NCBI GenBank assembly: GCA_016190255.1
Contig: JACPQX010000134.1
Span: 1-34,197, forward strand
DNA: 34,197 bases
Source: Candidatus Methylomirabilis oxygeniifera
Lineage (GTDB): Bacteria; Methylomirabilota; Methylomirabilia; Methylomirabilales; Methylomirabilaceae
Direction of reading: 5' to 3'
The notes beneath the pieces were generated by a model that was not told where the DNA came from, searched no databases, and saw nothing but the letters and a program-made list of their open reading frames with translations. The position numbers and the translations under genes were made by a program. Positions 7,388 through 15,752 of this stretch are shown piece by piece. How positions within the stretch are numbered: position 1 is the stretch's first letter; every line of letters starts with the position of its first letter.

Positions 7388-10111
7388 TTACCGCTCACCC
7401 AGGTGCATCAGATAATCGGTGATGGCCTGGATCTGTCGGTCTTCTTTGCCGCCGAGGACATCGTCCGGACCGCCCGGATAGTAGCTCGGCATCTTGGTCC
7501 CAGGCTGGACCTTCTGCGGGTCCTTCAACCACTTGGCGATCCAGACTGGACGCAGACGGCGCTTGGCCAGGCTCAGATCCGGCGCCCATCCCTCCGGCGG
7601 ACCCTCGGGCTTCTTCTCACCCTGCTGGTGACAACTGAAACAGTCGAAATAGTCTTTGGACATCAACAGGCGACCCGCTCTCAGATGCTCCCCTGCCGGC
7701 TCCTGCAGCGCGACATACTCATAGGGAACCCGCTGCTTGCCCATCACCGCGAAATACTTCGTCAAGGTGGTGGCGTCCTCGATGCTGATTCCGAAGGTCG
7801 GCATCCGAACATCAAGCCACGGCCTGAGCGGCGTCGGTCGCCCCAGGAATTGGTAGAGCCACGTGGCCTGGACCTTCTCGCCCTCATGCAGCCCCCCAAC
7901 CTCAAGCGGCGGCGGGATCTTGGTCTTGTCGGCATAGAAGGCGGTAATCGCGCCGCCCTGGCCCTCGATGACGTGGCAGCCGTTGCAGTTGTATCGCTTG
8001 ACAAGGCCCCTTCCATTCTGAATGGCAAGCTCTTCGTCAGAGAGCTTACGCTCAAACTGGGCCTGTGGTCGCTGGGTGCTCATGCTCCTCAGGAAGACCC
8101 GTAGCGTCCTGGCCTCTTCGTCGGTGAAGCCGAAATTGGGCATCAATTGCTCGACGCGCTCGGTGGCATAGATCTGAGGGTTCTTCAGCTTCCAGAAGGT
8201 GAAGTCCTCCCAGGTCTGTTTGACCTCGACCGCCTCCCCGAAAAACAGCTCAAGCAGCCGCTTGTGGCCATAGCTGCTCAGATCCGGCGCGATCTTTTCG
8301 GCCGTCTCAAACCCCTTGATGTCGTGACATCCGAAGCAGCCACGCTTTCTAACCAGGCGCTCCCCCGCGGCGACCCGCGCGGCCTTTTTCACCTCTTGGT
8401 CCACGCCCGCAATCGGCCGCTTTTGCCCCAACGTCATCAGGAAGGCCGAAACGGCCCTGGCCTCGTCGTCTGACAGGCGCAGGCTGGGCATGCGGGTCGT
8501 CGGACGGAAGTGTCTTGGATTTTTCACCCAGGAGAAGAGCCAGTCCGCATTCACCTTGCTGGCGATCTTCGAGAGGTCGGGCGCGAAGTCCTGATTTTCT
8601 GGCGGGGGTGGCGGCGCCGTCAGCCGTGCCCTCGCAGGTTTTGAGGCCCGCTCTCCGAGCGCCACAATCGGTGCCCCCGTCTCGTCCTGCGACGGCGTTG
8701 CAGCGGAGCTGCTCGGTGGCACGGCAGACGGCCCCTCCGAAGGCTGCCCTTTCGGTTCCATGCCGGCGATCCTATGGCAGCCGAGGCAACCGACCCTGCT
8801 CACAACGTCCCTTCCCCGCTCGACGGAACCGCCGGCCTTGAACGCGCCCCGTAATTCCGGCATCGGCTGAGAAGCGCTGAGCAGATAGGCGGCGATGTTC
8901 AGGACGTCCTCATCAGAGAGCTGGAAATTGGGCATCTTCGTCTTGGGAAGATAGGCTCTCGGCTCTTTGATCCAGCGAAATAGCCAGCTCGGATCGACCT
9001 TGCTTGCGATCCGGGTGAGGTCCGGCCCCACCCTTGGGAGCTTTTCGAACCCCGGCACGTTGTGACAGCCAAAGCAACCGAGCTCCTCTACCATCTGCCT
9101 GCCCTGCGAATAGACGGGCGCCAGCAGGACCTCTCTCTCCTCGACATGGCACGTGCGACAGGAGGCCTGAACGAAGTTGCCCCGGAGCAACGGGCGCTCC
9201 CAATGCTTCTCCTCGCCATGTGCGGAATCAACCTCTAGCGCGGAGCCCTGACCCTGATGGCAGGATGTGCAGCCGAACAGGGCGATCGGATGCTTTCCGA
9301 ACAAAATCTCCCGGTGCGGATGAGCGCGGAACGGCTGTTTCATCTGCTCGAATCCAGCCCGATCGATTCCAAGATGGCACGTGGTGCACCGATCAACCGT
9401 CAGGATCGGCTCCTTGAACTCGTTTATCGCGAGGCCCTTTACGACAACCTGTTTCACTTCAGGAGAACGCACTTTGATGGAGGCCAGCCGCCGCTCCAAG
9501 GCAGTGACCGGGGCGACCAGCTCGTTGATCTTGGCCTGCATCGTATCAACGTCGGCCCGAAACCGCCGCACTTCCGCCTGAGCTTCATCCATCCGTGTGC
9601 TGACGGCGTCCACTTTCGGCGTCATCTCAAGCAACTGCTTCTCCATGCTCATTGCCGTGGCCTTGGGTCTTTTCGTATCTTTCTTCTCGTAGATCGCGTG
9701 CTCAACCCAGTACAAGGCCTCCTCCAGCTCGCTCTTGATAAATTGCGCCCTCAGGTTAATATCCGCGTACTCGGCCTGCCGTGCTGCGAGGCGCTTTTGC
9801 GCCTTAGAGTACTCGGGGCCTGCCAGGCGCGCCTGCGCCGCTTGCAAATCTCCCTGGAGCTTCGCACGGACGGCTCGGACTTCAGGGGTATCGAGCTTGG
9901 ACCTCTCCGCGGCAAGATCCTGCAAGACCTGCTGATACTCCAGGCGATTGAACTCGCCCTGGTACTCTTTCCAGGGCCGACGTGTCGCTTCTTCGTTCCA
10001 GATCGCCCAGCCAGTGACCACGACGAACATCATGCTGGAGACGAAGAACACAACTCGAAGAGATTGTTCTTCGGCTAACTTCTTTCCGCGCCCTCGCCCC
10101 CACCATCGCAC
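7388..10111 (-). CDS. Membrane-anchored octaheme cytochrome c of the bc complex
   Basis: 907 residues. One N-terminal membrane helix (about 18-38) is followed by a long, charged, probably coiled-coil region (about 50-215). Eight CxxCH heme sites start at residues 242, 281, 318, 346, 442, 592, 709 and 824. The last five each lie in a class-I-like domain ending with a Met-Pro axial-ligand motif (KMPNF, RMPSL, LMPNF, RMPTF, KMPSY); the first three form a tight triheme block. A Pro/Ser/Ala-rich linker (about 452-505) interrupts the fifth domain. GTG at 10111 is chosen because GAGG precedes it by 7 bases. It directly follows the cytochrome b genes, so it probably takes the place of cytochrome c1. 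Confidence 0.88.
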   Translation of the reverse strand: MRWWGRGRGKKLAEEQSLRVVFFVSSMMFVVVTGWAIWNEEATRRPWKEYQGEFNRLEYQQVLQDLAAERSKLDTPEVRAVRAKLQGDLQAAQARLAGPEYSKAQKRLAARQAEYADINLRAQFIKSELEEALYWVEHAIYEKKDTKRPKATAMSMEKQLLEMTPKVDAVSTRMDEAQAEVRRFRADVDTMQAKINELVAPVTALERRLASIKVRSPEVKQVVVKGLAINEFKEPILTVDRCTTCHLGIDRAGFEQMKQPFRAHPHREILFGKHPIALFGCTSCHQGQGSALEVDSAHGEEKHWERPLLRGNFVQASCRTCHVEEREVLLAPVYSQGRQMVEELGCFGCHNVPGFEKLPRVGPDLTRIASKVDPSWLFRWIKEPRAYLPKTKMPNFQLSDEDVLNIAAYLLSASQPMPELRGAFKAGGSVERGRDVVSRVGCLGCHRIAGMEPKGQPSEGPSAVPPSSSAATPSQDETGAPIVALGERASKPARARLTAPPPPPENQDFAPDLSKIASKVNADWLFSWVKNPRHFRPTTRMPSLRLSDDEARAVSAFLMTLGQKRPIAGVDQEVKKAARVAAGERLVRKRGCFGCHDIKGFETAEKIAPDLSSYGHKRLLELFFGEAVEVKQTWEDFTFWKLKNPQIYATERVEQLMPNFGFTDEEARTLRVFLRSMSTQRPQAQFERKLSDEELAIQNGRGLVKRYNCNGCHVIEGQGGAITAFYADKTKIPPPLEVGGLHEGEKVQATWLYQFLGRPTPLRPWLDVRMPTFGISIEDATTLTKYFAVMGKQRVPYEYVALQEPAGEHLRAGRLLMSKDYFDCFSCHQQGEKKPEGPPEGWAPDLSLAKRRLRPVWIAKWLKDPQKVQPGTKMPSYYPGGPDDVLGGKEDRQIQAITDYLMHLGER

Positions 10112-10133
10112 CGAAGCACCTCAGCTAAGCATA

Positions 10134-10946
10134 TCAGATATTGAACCATGGCGTCACCCAGACATACTTGATATTAAAGGCCAAGCGGAGGAAGATCTTG
10201 AGGGGGAGACCCATCATCGTCAAAAAGAGCACGGCAACGATCCCGTACCGCACCGGGCCCAACTGACGGATGGTCTCGTTCGTGTCCCGCTTCCAATAGT
10301 AAAAGATGACCGCCGTGCTCAAGTAGAGCACAGTCAATACGAGCCCGATGACCTCAACACCGAAGATCGTGGGGTTGCCCAACCACTTGAACGGGCCCCA
10401 GGCGGGGAGATCGACGTTCGTCAAGGCAATGACCATGTGGGGGTCCCATGTCTCCCATGGCCAAAACAGATTCCAGCCGGGCCCACGGAAGAAGACGCCG
10501 GTGATGATCAAAGAAACCCAGAGGAAGATGAACCCAAAGAGAAAGGTCGAGATGGCGAATGGCCGCTCCTTGAAGGTGTAGTAGCCGTTCCCTTTGGGAT
10601 TGATATCGATGTAGGGGATGACCATCAGCCCAACGATGATCAAGCTCGGCAGAACCACGCCGGCAAACCACGGATCGAAATAGACCAGCATCTCCTGAAG
10701 GCCGAGAAAATACCAGGGCGCCTTACTGGGGTTCGGGGTTTGAGTGGGATTGGCCGGTTCCTCGAGAGGCGCATCGATCGTGATGGACCAGACGGTGAGG
10801 ATCACCCCCACGATGATGGTGCAGATGAATTCATTGCGGACGAGATAGGGCCAGACATGGACCCGATCGGCGACTGCTGGCTTGGTGGCTGCGGCCGGTT
10901 GAGCCATTCGCTTGGTCGTTGCCCCGCCTTCTGTTGCGTCAGCCAT
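10134..10946 (-). CDS. petD: Cytochrome b C-terminal (subunit IV-like) protein
   Basis: 270-residue membrane protein matching the C-terminal half of a split cytochrome b. A long Ala/Lys-rich N-terminus leads into a helix and then the quinol-oxidation loop NPSKAPWYFLGLQEML (around 72-87). Where classical complexes have PEWY this protein has APWY, so the conserved Glu is absent (W78, Y79 kept). More hydrophobic helices follow than in the short b6f subunit IV. The start is the ATG at 10946 with AGGA immediately ahead, a tight spacing. It lies 93 bases after the b6-like gene and 22 before the octaheme gene. The symbol is by analogy to b6f. Confidence 0.85.
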   Translation of the reverse strand: MADATEGGATTKRMAQPAAATKPAVADRVHVWPYLVRNEFICTIIVGVILTVWSITIDAPLEEPANPTQTPNPSKAPWYFLGLQEMLVYFDPWFAGVVLPSLIIVGLMVIPYIDINPKGNGYYTFKERPFAISTFLFGFIFLWVSLIITGVFFRGPGWNLFWPWETWDPHMVIALTNVDLPAWGPFKWLGNPTIFGVEVIGLVLTVLYLSTAVIFYYWKRDTNETIRQLGPVRYGIVAVLFLTMMGLPLKIFLRLAFNIKYVWVTPWFNI

Positions 10947-11039
10947 TCCTATCGCTCAACCCTCTCACGCACACACGCCTCTCTTGAGGGCGACCCCCCC
11001 CGTGCAAGGCACCGCGCTCTTGGCTCGCCCGCGGTACAC

Positions 11040-11810
11040 CTACATGGGGCCAGAGATCCCCCCGTCTTTCCTGATCCTCCAGAAATGGACGATCATCAGG
11101 AGGCTGGCCAGGATGGGAAGGAAGATACAGTGAAGAACGTAGAACCTGAGAAGCGTGGGAGGACCGACGAGCGTCCCTCCCAGGAGGAAGGCCCTGGCGT
11201 CGTAGCGGGGGGTCACCCCAACCACTTGGGCAAAAGGGCCCTCGGTGCCGAGCAGCGGCGTCGCTCGGGCCATATTCGTCCCGACCGTCACGGCCCAGAT
11301 AGAGAGCTGGTCCCACGGCAGGAGATAGCCGGTAAAACTCAATAGCAGCGTGATGGTCAGCAGGACCACCCCCACAACCCAATTAAACTCCCTCGGGGGC
11401 TTGTATGAGCCCGTCATGAAGACGCGGAACATATGAAGCCACACGGTGATCACCATGCCGTGCGCGGCCCATCGATGCATGTTGCGGACGATCATACCGA
11501 ACGGGACATCGAACTTCAGGTACTTCATATCGGCGAAGGCGTATTCGGCCACCGGACGGTAATAGAACATCAGGATCACGCCCGTGACAACGGTGCTCAG
11601 GAACATCAAAAACGTGACACCTCCCATGCACCAGGTGAATCGGATCTTGATGGCGTGGCGCCGGATCTTGGGCGGGTGGAGGTGAAGCCACACGTTGGCC
11701 ATGATCTGGAGGACCCGGTTGCGAGGGGTGTCCAGATAGTCGTGACGGAACATCGACCGCCACAACTGCGATTCTACGACCTTCTGTTTGAGGGCCTTCA
11801 AACTGATCAT
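11040..11810 (-). CDS. petB: Cytochrome b N-terminal (b6-like) protein
   Basis: 256 residues, holding the two b hemes of the quinol-oxidising complex. Bis-His pairs are H112/H126 ([15 protein letters not shown], 13 residues between) and H227/H242 ([17 protein letters not shown], 14 between), the b6-type spacing. Four hydrophobic helices are evident, with the [14 protein letters not shown] segment of the Qo region between them. It is in the expected order Rieske, b6-like, IV-like. The ATG at 11810 lies 21 bases after the Rieske stop. The long amphipathic N-terminus resembles b6 proteins. Confident. Confidence 0.93.
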   Translation of the reverse strand: MISLKALKQKVVESQLWRSMFRHDYLDTPRNRVLQIMANVWLHLHPPKIRRHAIKIRFTWCMGGVTFLMFLSTVVTGVILMFYYRPVAEYAFADMKYLKFDVPFGMIVRNMHRWAAHGMVITVWLHMFRVFMTGSYKPPREFNWVVGVVLLTITLLLSFTGYLLPWDQLSIWAVTVGTNMARATPLLGTEGPFAQVVGVTPRYDARAFLLGGTLVGPPTLLRFYVLHCIFLPILASLLMIVHFWRIRKDGGISGPM

Positions 11811-11831
11811 CTGCGAGCCTGCCCTTTCGGC

Positions 11832-12392
11832 CTACGCCTTCAGCTTGAGAAACGCATCTGACTTGGTCCAATCCCCATTCTCGTACCGGAATAGGACGCT
11901 CTTGTCGATCAACAACTGCCCATCATCGGCCAGGGCGATCTTGACCCGCTCGAGCGGCCGTGGCGCCGGACCCTCGAAGTTGATCCCGGTCCTCCGAAAT
12001 CCGCTCCCATGGCATGGACACTTGAACTTATTCTCTGCGTTCAGCCAGTTTGGCGTGCATCCGAGGTGCGTGCATACGGCGAGGAGGGCGTAAAACCCGT
12101 CCGCCTCGTGCACGATCCAGACGCGCTGGTCCTGCTTCCAGCGTTCGCTGACCGTCCCGACCGGATACTCTTCCGGCATGCCCGCCTTGAAGGTAGGCGA
12201 CGGCTCGAAGAGGACCCTCGGAAACATAAAGCGGCCGAAGGCCAATCCGCCGGCGGCAAGAGCTGCCAGTATCCCGCTCCACCCGGCCAACGAAAAGAAA
12301 TCCCGCCGCGACCAGATCGTCGCGTCGCCCTCCTCGGCCTCGACGATCAGACGATCCGTCTGACCACTCTTGGCAATCAGCTCATCGGCCAT
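11832..12392 (-). CDS. petA: Rieske [2Fe-2S] protein of the bc complex
   Basis: 186 residues. The N-terminal SRRDFFSLAGWSG plus hydrophobic segment (about 28-52) is a Tat-like signal anchor that leaves the cluster domain outside the membrane. Cluster ligands are in CTHLGC (C107, H109) and CPCHGSGF (C125, H128); C112 and C127 are placed to form the stabilising disulfide. It moves electrons from quinol toward the multiheme cytochrome. The ATG at 12392 is the only in-frame start after an upstream stop; the good GGAGGA site lies about 28 bases away and fits a short overlapping upstream reading frame better. First gene of the respiratory cluster, behind a strong promoter at 12450-12478. Confidence 0.94.
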   Translation of the reverse strand: MADELIAKSGQTDRLIVEAEEGDATIWSRRDFFSLAGWSGILAALAAGGLAFGRFMFPRVLFEPSPTFKAGMPEEYPVGTVSERWKQDQRVWIVHEADGFYALLAVCTHLGCTPNWLNAENKFKCPCHGSGFRRTGINFEGPAPRPLERVKIALADDGQLLIDKSVLFRYENGDWTKSDAFLKLKA

Positions 12393-12417
12393 TGCGCACC
12401 TGTGCGAGTGACGTCAC
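12382..12417 (-). other. Possible 11-codon leader reading frame overlapping the Rieske start
   Basis: A GTG at 12417 sits 4 to 5 bases after GGAGGA and opens an 11-codon frame whose TGA lies just inside the Rieske gene, in another frame. The Rieske ATG itself has only a weak AGG nearby. Ribosomes loading on the leader could re-initiate at the ATG. This is a pattern, not proof of translation. Confidence 0.3.
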
Positions 12418-12449
12418 GTTTCCTCCTTCACGGCAAGCCAACGCTCAGC

Positions 12450-12478
12450 TTTATAGTATAGCGATCTATACCTGTCAA
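12450..12478 (-). promoter_or_regulatory. Sigma-70 promoter of the respiratory cluster
   Basis: On the minus strand a perfect TTGACA (12478-12473) is followed by a 17-base spacer and TATAAA (12455-12450). It is about 58 bases upstream of the Rieske start. The rest of the 12479-12696 gap shows nothing I can assign. Confidence 0.7.
12456..12471. promoter_or_regulatory. Palindrome inside the promoter spacer (candidate operator)
   Basis: GTATAG and CTATAC flank a 4-base centre, filling most of the spacer between the -35 and -10 elements. A dyad in that position is typical of a site where a repressor or MerR-like activator controls polymerase. The binding protein is unknown. Confidence 0.5.
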
Positions 12479-12696
12479 GGTCAAAAAACCGATATGAAAA
12501 AGATTTCTCACACCAAGAGCCCATCCCACCTGACGTTGTCGCGCGCAGCACCTCAACATCAGGATGCGATCAACGCAACCGCGAGATCGTTCCGGGGACC
12601 CCACCCCCCACTGCCCGATCATGACCGCCGACCCCGCTGGCCCCCAACCACGAAGGCGGCCTTGGCCATCTCGCCTGGGAGCGCTCCTGCTCCGGG

Positions 12697-14871
12697 CTAT
12701 GGGCGGGAGAAGGGTGCGATGGCCACCCCCTGGAAGGCGAATCCACCGTTCGAGCTGTTGCTGCCGAGGCTCCACAGGTTGCCGGAGGGCCCGGCCTCCG
12801 TCGGCATCGCCCCGAAGAAGGCGACGTACTGCCCCGGCGGACCGGAGATGGGCGTGGAGAACGCCTGGGTAGGCGGTAAGGACGCTCCCGGGTCGGCTTC
12901 GACCCCGCTGAGGAAGGAGATGAAACTCTGCGGGTTGTTCAGATCTCCCGCGCTCTGTCCGAGCCCCGGCCCCAGGAAGGTCAGGACCCCGTCGGGCCGC
13001 AGGTAGCCGAAGTAGGCGTCGGCGAAGAGCGTGGGCGCGCCGGCGGGCGGGTTCGGGTAGGTGAAACTCACGGTCCAGTTGAGCTGGCCCGACCCGCCGG
13101 GTTGCACGCTGAGCCCGAGCGTCGGCTGATTCACTCCCAACTGGGTCGAGGCGAAAGCGTCGAGCCGGCCAAACCCGAACGTGTTGTTCGGAAACGGGGT
13201 CCCGAGGTCGAAGGTGGGGGCCACCATCATGGCGTAGAGCTGCGTGGGGATGAGCGATGGATTGGCGCTCAAGACCAAGGCCGCCACGGCGCCCGCGTGC
13301 GGCGCCGCCGCCGAGGTGCCGCAGAAGGTGGAGGGGAACCCCCCGTTGCCCGTCACCGAGACACAGTCCGGCGCGACGACCTCCGGCTTGAGGCGCCCGT
13401 CGAGGGTCGGCCCCCGCGAGCTGTAGCTCTCGATCTGATCCGGCGTCTCCCAGTTGACGGCGCCCACGGAGAAGGCTTTTTTGGCATCGCCGACATTCGG
13501 CAGGCTATGGTCGCTGACGCGATGCTGCAACAGGACGACATCGCTCACGAGAAATAGCTCGATCTGCCGCGGCTGGGCCTTCCCCTCGAAGTTCTCAATG
13601 ACGATCCCGAGTTTCCGCGTGCTCCCGCTCTTGTCGGTGAAGCACATCGTTTCCCGAGGATCCTGTGTTCCGCTCTGCGCATTGCGGCCCCCGGACACCC
13701 CATCGGAGGCTGCCAGGAACTTGTCGGCATCGCGGTCGAACAGGCGCGCGTCGTAGTCGTTTCCGGAGGCGCTCCAGGCATCGTTCCATTGCACATGTGC
13801 GCAGAAGGTGCCGTTCCCCTGAACCTGGATATCCAGGACCTCATCCGCAACGCCGGTGCCGCAGGACGGGGTATTGAAGTTGTGGAAGTTGCTCCCCGGG
13901 CAGGAGCCATAGAACCCACGCCAGTGTCGCTCGGCGTAGTTCCCGGCAGACGTATAATAGAGGACACCGCGATCGACTGCGGCCGTTATCGCCCGAGAGA
14001 GCGCGCTTGAGCCGTCGTATGGCCCGAGGTTGAAAAAACTGATGTCGTCCACGATGATGTCCACCCCTCCCGGGGTGCCCCGCCGAGGATTCGGCCCGCC
14101 CGCGACATCGGCCAGCCAGTTGACGGCCGCGATCATCTCCAGGTCGGTGCTAAATGAAACACCAAAGAGCTGCGCGCCTGGCGCGAGATCGTGGATCAGC
14201 TCCAGCATCGCCGTTCCTTCGCCCCCAACGCCAGGGAAGTTCGCATCCGACCTCGTCGTGAAGGTCGTGATCCCGCCGGGCAGGTCCCCACTCGCCTGGC
14301 TGTCGGCGATACCCAGAAATCCAAGCTGGATCACTCCGATCCGGACCCCGCTCCCATTGACCCCCAGGGTTGATCGGACCACATTTGCCCCGAGGATCCC
14401 ATCCGCCTGGCTCAACTTGGAGCCGACGTTCGAATAGGGCCGGTTGGGCTCCTGGACAAACCGCACAAAGGGAAGCTGCGCGATCGCCTCCAAGCGGCCC
14501 GCCGGGACCCGGGCCTGGATGACCTTGAGGGAGGGCTCGATCATCTCGATCCGCACGCCCATCTGGGTGAGCTCGCCGACGTGGGTTTCCTCGTAGTCAT
14601 TCAGGTAGATGTACACCTGGATCCCATCGGCGTTAACGCTGACCTGAGTGGCATCGGCGACTGGCTGCCCCTGTCGGTAGGCCGCGTCGGCCTGCCGAAG
14701 GGGCCCGCTGATCTTCGGGTGCTTGGGCGCAGGCGCCTCGCGCCCCTCCAACACCGTCCGGTCGAGAACCTGAGCCGAGCCGATCTGCGGGAACGCCCCG
14801 CCGAGCACCGCGAGCGCGATTACCTTACCCCATGGGATGCGTCGCCACACTATCTGCAAGGGAGCCATCAT
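12697..14871 (-). CDS. Exported S8-type subtilase with altered catalytic residues
   Basis: About 724 residues with a signal peptide (IALAVLGGAFPQIGSAQ). The subtilase fold is evident: VRIGVIQLGFLG where VxVAVIDTG is expected, GEGTAMLELIHDLAPGA where HGTxVAG is expected, the SAGN oxyanion segment (N311) and GTSAAAPHAGAVAAL with the nucleophile S520. The canonical Asp is Gln (Q182) and the canonical His is Glu (E218). The Glu is placed relative to the APGA segment as in sedolisins. A beta-rich C-terminal region of about 140 residues follows. An earlier ATG at 14892 and a later one at 14868 are also possible; AAAGGAG abuts 14871. Substrate unknown; it has its own promoter. Confidence 0.8.
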   Translation of the reverse strand: MMAPLQIVWRRIPWGKVIALAVLGGAFPQIGSAQVLDRTVLEGREAPAPKHPKISGPLRQADAAYRQGQPVADATQVSVNADGIQVYIYLNDYEETHVGELTQMGVRIEMIEPSLKVIQARVPAGRLEAIAQLPFVRFVQEPNRPYSNVGSKLSQADGILGANVVRSTLGVNGSGVRIGVIQLGFLGIADSQASGDLPGGITTFTTRSDANFPGVGGEGTAMLELIHDLAPGAQLFGVSFSTDLEMIAAVNWLADVAGGPNPRRGTPGGVDIIVDDISFFNLGPYDGSSALSRAITAAVDRGVLYYTSAGNYAERHWRGFYGSCPGSNFHNFNTPSCGTGVADEVLDIQVQGNGTFCAHVQWNDAWSASGNDYDARLFDRDADKFLAASDGVSGGRNAQSGTQDPRETMCFTDKSGSTRKLGIVIENFEGKAQPRQIELFLVSDVVLLQHRVSDHSLPNVGDAKKAFSVGAVNWETPDQIESYSSRGPTLDGRLKPEVVAPDCVSVTGNGGFPSTFCGTSAAAPHAGAVAALVLSANPSLIPTQLYAMMVAPTFDLGTPFPNNTFGFGRLDAFASTQLGVNQPTLGLSVQPGGSGQLNWTVSFTYPNPPAGAPTLFADAYFGYLRPDGVLTFLGPGLGQSAGDLNNPQSFISFLSGVEADPGASLPPTQAFSTPISGPPGQYVAFFGAMPTEAGPSGNLWSLGSNSSNGGFAFQGVAIAPFSRP

Positions 14872-14984
14872 TCTCCTTTCCGCGGTCTCCATCTCCCTCG
14901 CGGTCCCACGCGATGGGCGATGGCGCGCGAGTCACACCCCCGAATCGAAAAGACGCGCCACTGTCCCTCATCTATCGAACTGAG

Positions 14985-15012
14985 ATATTAGCCAGGAGTC
15001 CGACGGTGTCAA
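14985..15012 (-). promoter_or_regulatory. Sigma-70 promoter of the subtilase gene
   Basis: Minus-strand TTGACA (15012-15007), a 16-base spacer and TAATAT (14990-14985). It lies about 115 bases ahead of the subtilase start and immediately after the hairpin that closes the upstream gene cluster. Confidence 0.55.
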
Positions 15013-15017
15013 GAAAT

Positions 15018-15052
15018 TTCTCCCCTCCCCCTTCGATCGGGGAAGGGGAGAA
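15018..15052 (-). terminator. Likely terminator hairpin after the DUF3501 gene
   Basis: A long C/G-rich inverted repeat (arms TTCTCCCCTCCCC and GGGGAAGGGGAGAA) followed on the minus strand by AAATTTCTT. It lies about 70 bases past the DUF3501 stop. The T-run is imperfect. The arm sequence also resembles the dispersed element at 22645-22719, so it may be a repeat used as a terminator. Confidence 0.5.
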
Positions 15053-15124
15053 GACGAACACCCATGGGACTCTCACGTACCGGGCCCGTGGGCACCGCAG
15101 AAGGTACCATCCGTCGGCGCCCTT

Positions 15125-15709
15125 TTAGCTGAAATCGGCGATCAGGCTCCGGCGTGTGTCTCCCTCGATCTTCGTCTGCCCCTTGTAACGGGAATGATCG
15201 ACAACCAGTTCGACCGGCTCCCGCCAATCGAAAAACGCGTCACGCGCGGAATCAGAGAAGGGGAACTTCACGAAGTGCACGGCACTGATCTTCTCCTCAG
15301 TGCTTCGCCCGCCTTCAAAGATCCCCGGAACCTCGAACCGTCCCCCGATCTGCAAGGCGACGCTGGAACCCCGATCGATCCCTTTCAAGCGATCCAGCAC
15401 CTCCCGGACCCGCCCCGGATCATCGACCTCGATAAACATGGTGGCGCTCAACTCGCGCTCTCCTGGGATCAGGTCGTTGTAGGTCTCGATCTCCTCGAGG
15501 ATCTTCCCCTCCTCCACCATCCGCTCAGTCCGGATCATTTCCTGAACTTGAAAGAGTACGGTGTCGCGGTTTTCGAACAGAAACGTCAGGCGGTCACCGA
15601 CCGGCACGCGGCGCCTTCGTTTTAAGGCGATCAGCCGACGGCGCATCTCATCCCGGACCTTCTCGTACTGACCCAGATCCCTCACATCATCTCTTAGAAT
15701 CTTTTGCAT
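15125..15709 (-). CDS. DUF3501 family protein
   Basis: 194 residues, soluble, no signal peptide. The N-terminal part (residues 1-70) is highly basic and predicted helical (DEMRRRLIALKRRRRVPVG, then a segment around QEMIRTERMVEEGKILEEI), followed by a mixed region ending at about 190. I recognise it as DUF3501, which is commonly encoded beside a CCG-domain iron-sulfur protein and rubrerythrin, as here. The biochemical role is unknown; the association suggests oxidative-stress or metal-linked redox chemistry. The ATG at 15709 is about 30 bases past the upstream gene's stop, so co-transcription is likely. Confidence 0.78.
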   Translation of the reverse strand: MQKILRDDVRDLGQYEKVRDEMRRRLIALKRRRRVPVGDRLTFLFENRDTVLFQVQEMIRTERMVEEGKILEEIETYNDLIPGERELSATMFIEVDDPGRVREVLDRLKGIDRGSSVALQIGGRFEVPGIFEGGRSTEEKISAVHFVKFPFSDSARDAFFDWREPVELVVDHSRYKGQTKIEGDTRRSLIADFS

Positions 15710-15724
15710 CAGGCCTCTCCACTA

Positions 15725-15752
15725 CTCTGAACTACGAACTATGAACTGGTTT
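15725..15752. repeat. Degenerate 7-bp periodic repeat (site 3)
   Basis: CTCTGAA, CTACGAA, CTATGAA, CTGGTTT in exact seven-base phase. The patch contains the stop codon and last few codons of the iron-sulfur protein gene, so the repeat defines that protein's C-terminus. Confidence 0.5.

Noticed and set aside
9948-11345. A 465-codon open frame on the plus strand opposite the cytochrome b and octaheme genes
   Set aside because: It is fully antisense to three clearly recognised genes, the translation is rich in His, Arg, Asp and Pro without any motif, and the openness follows from high GC content.
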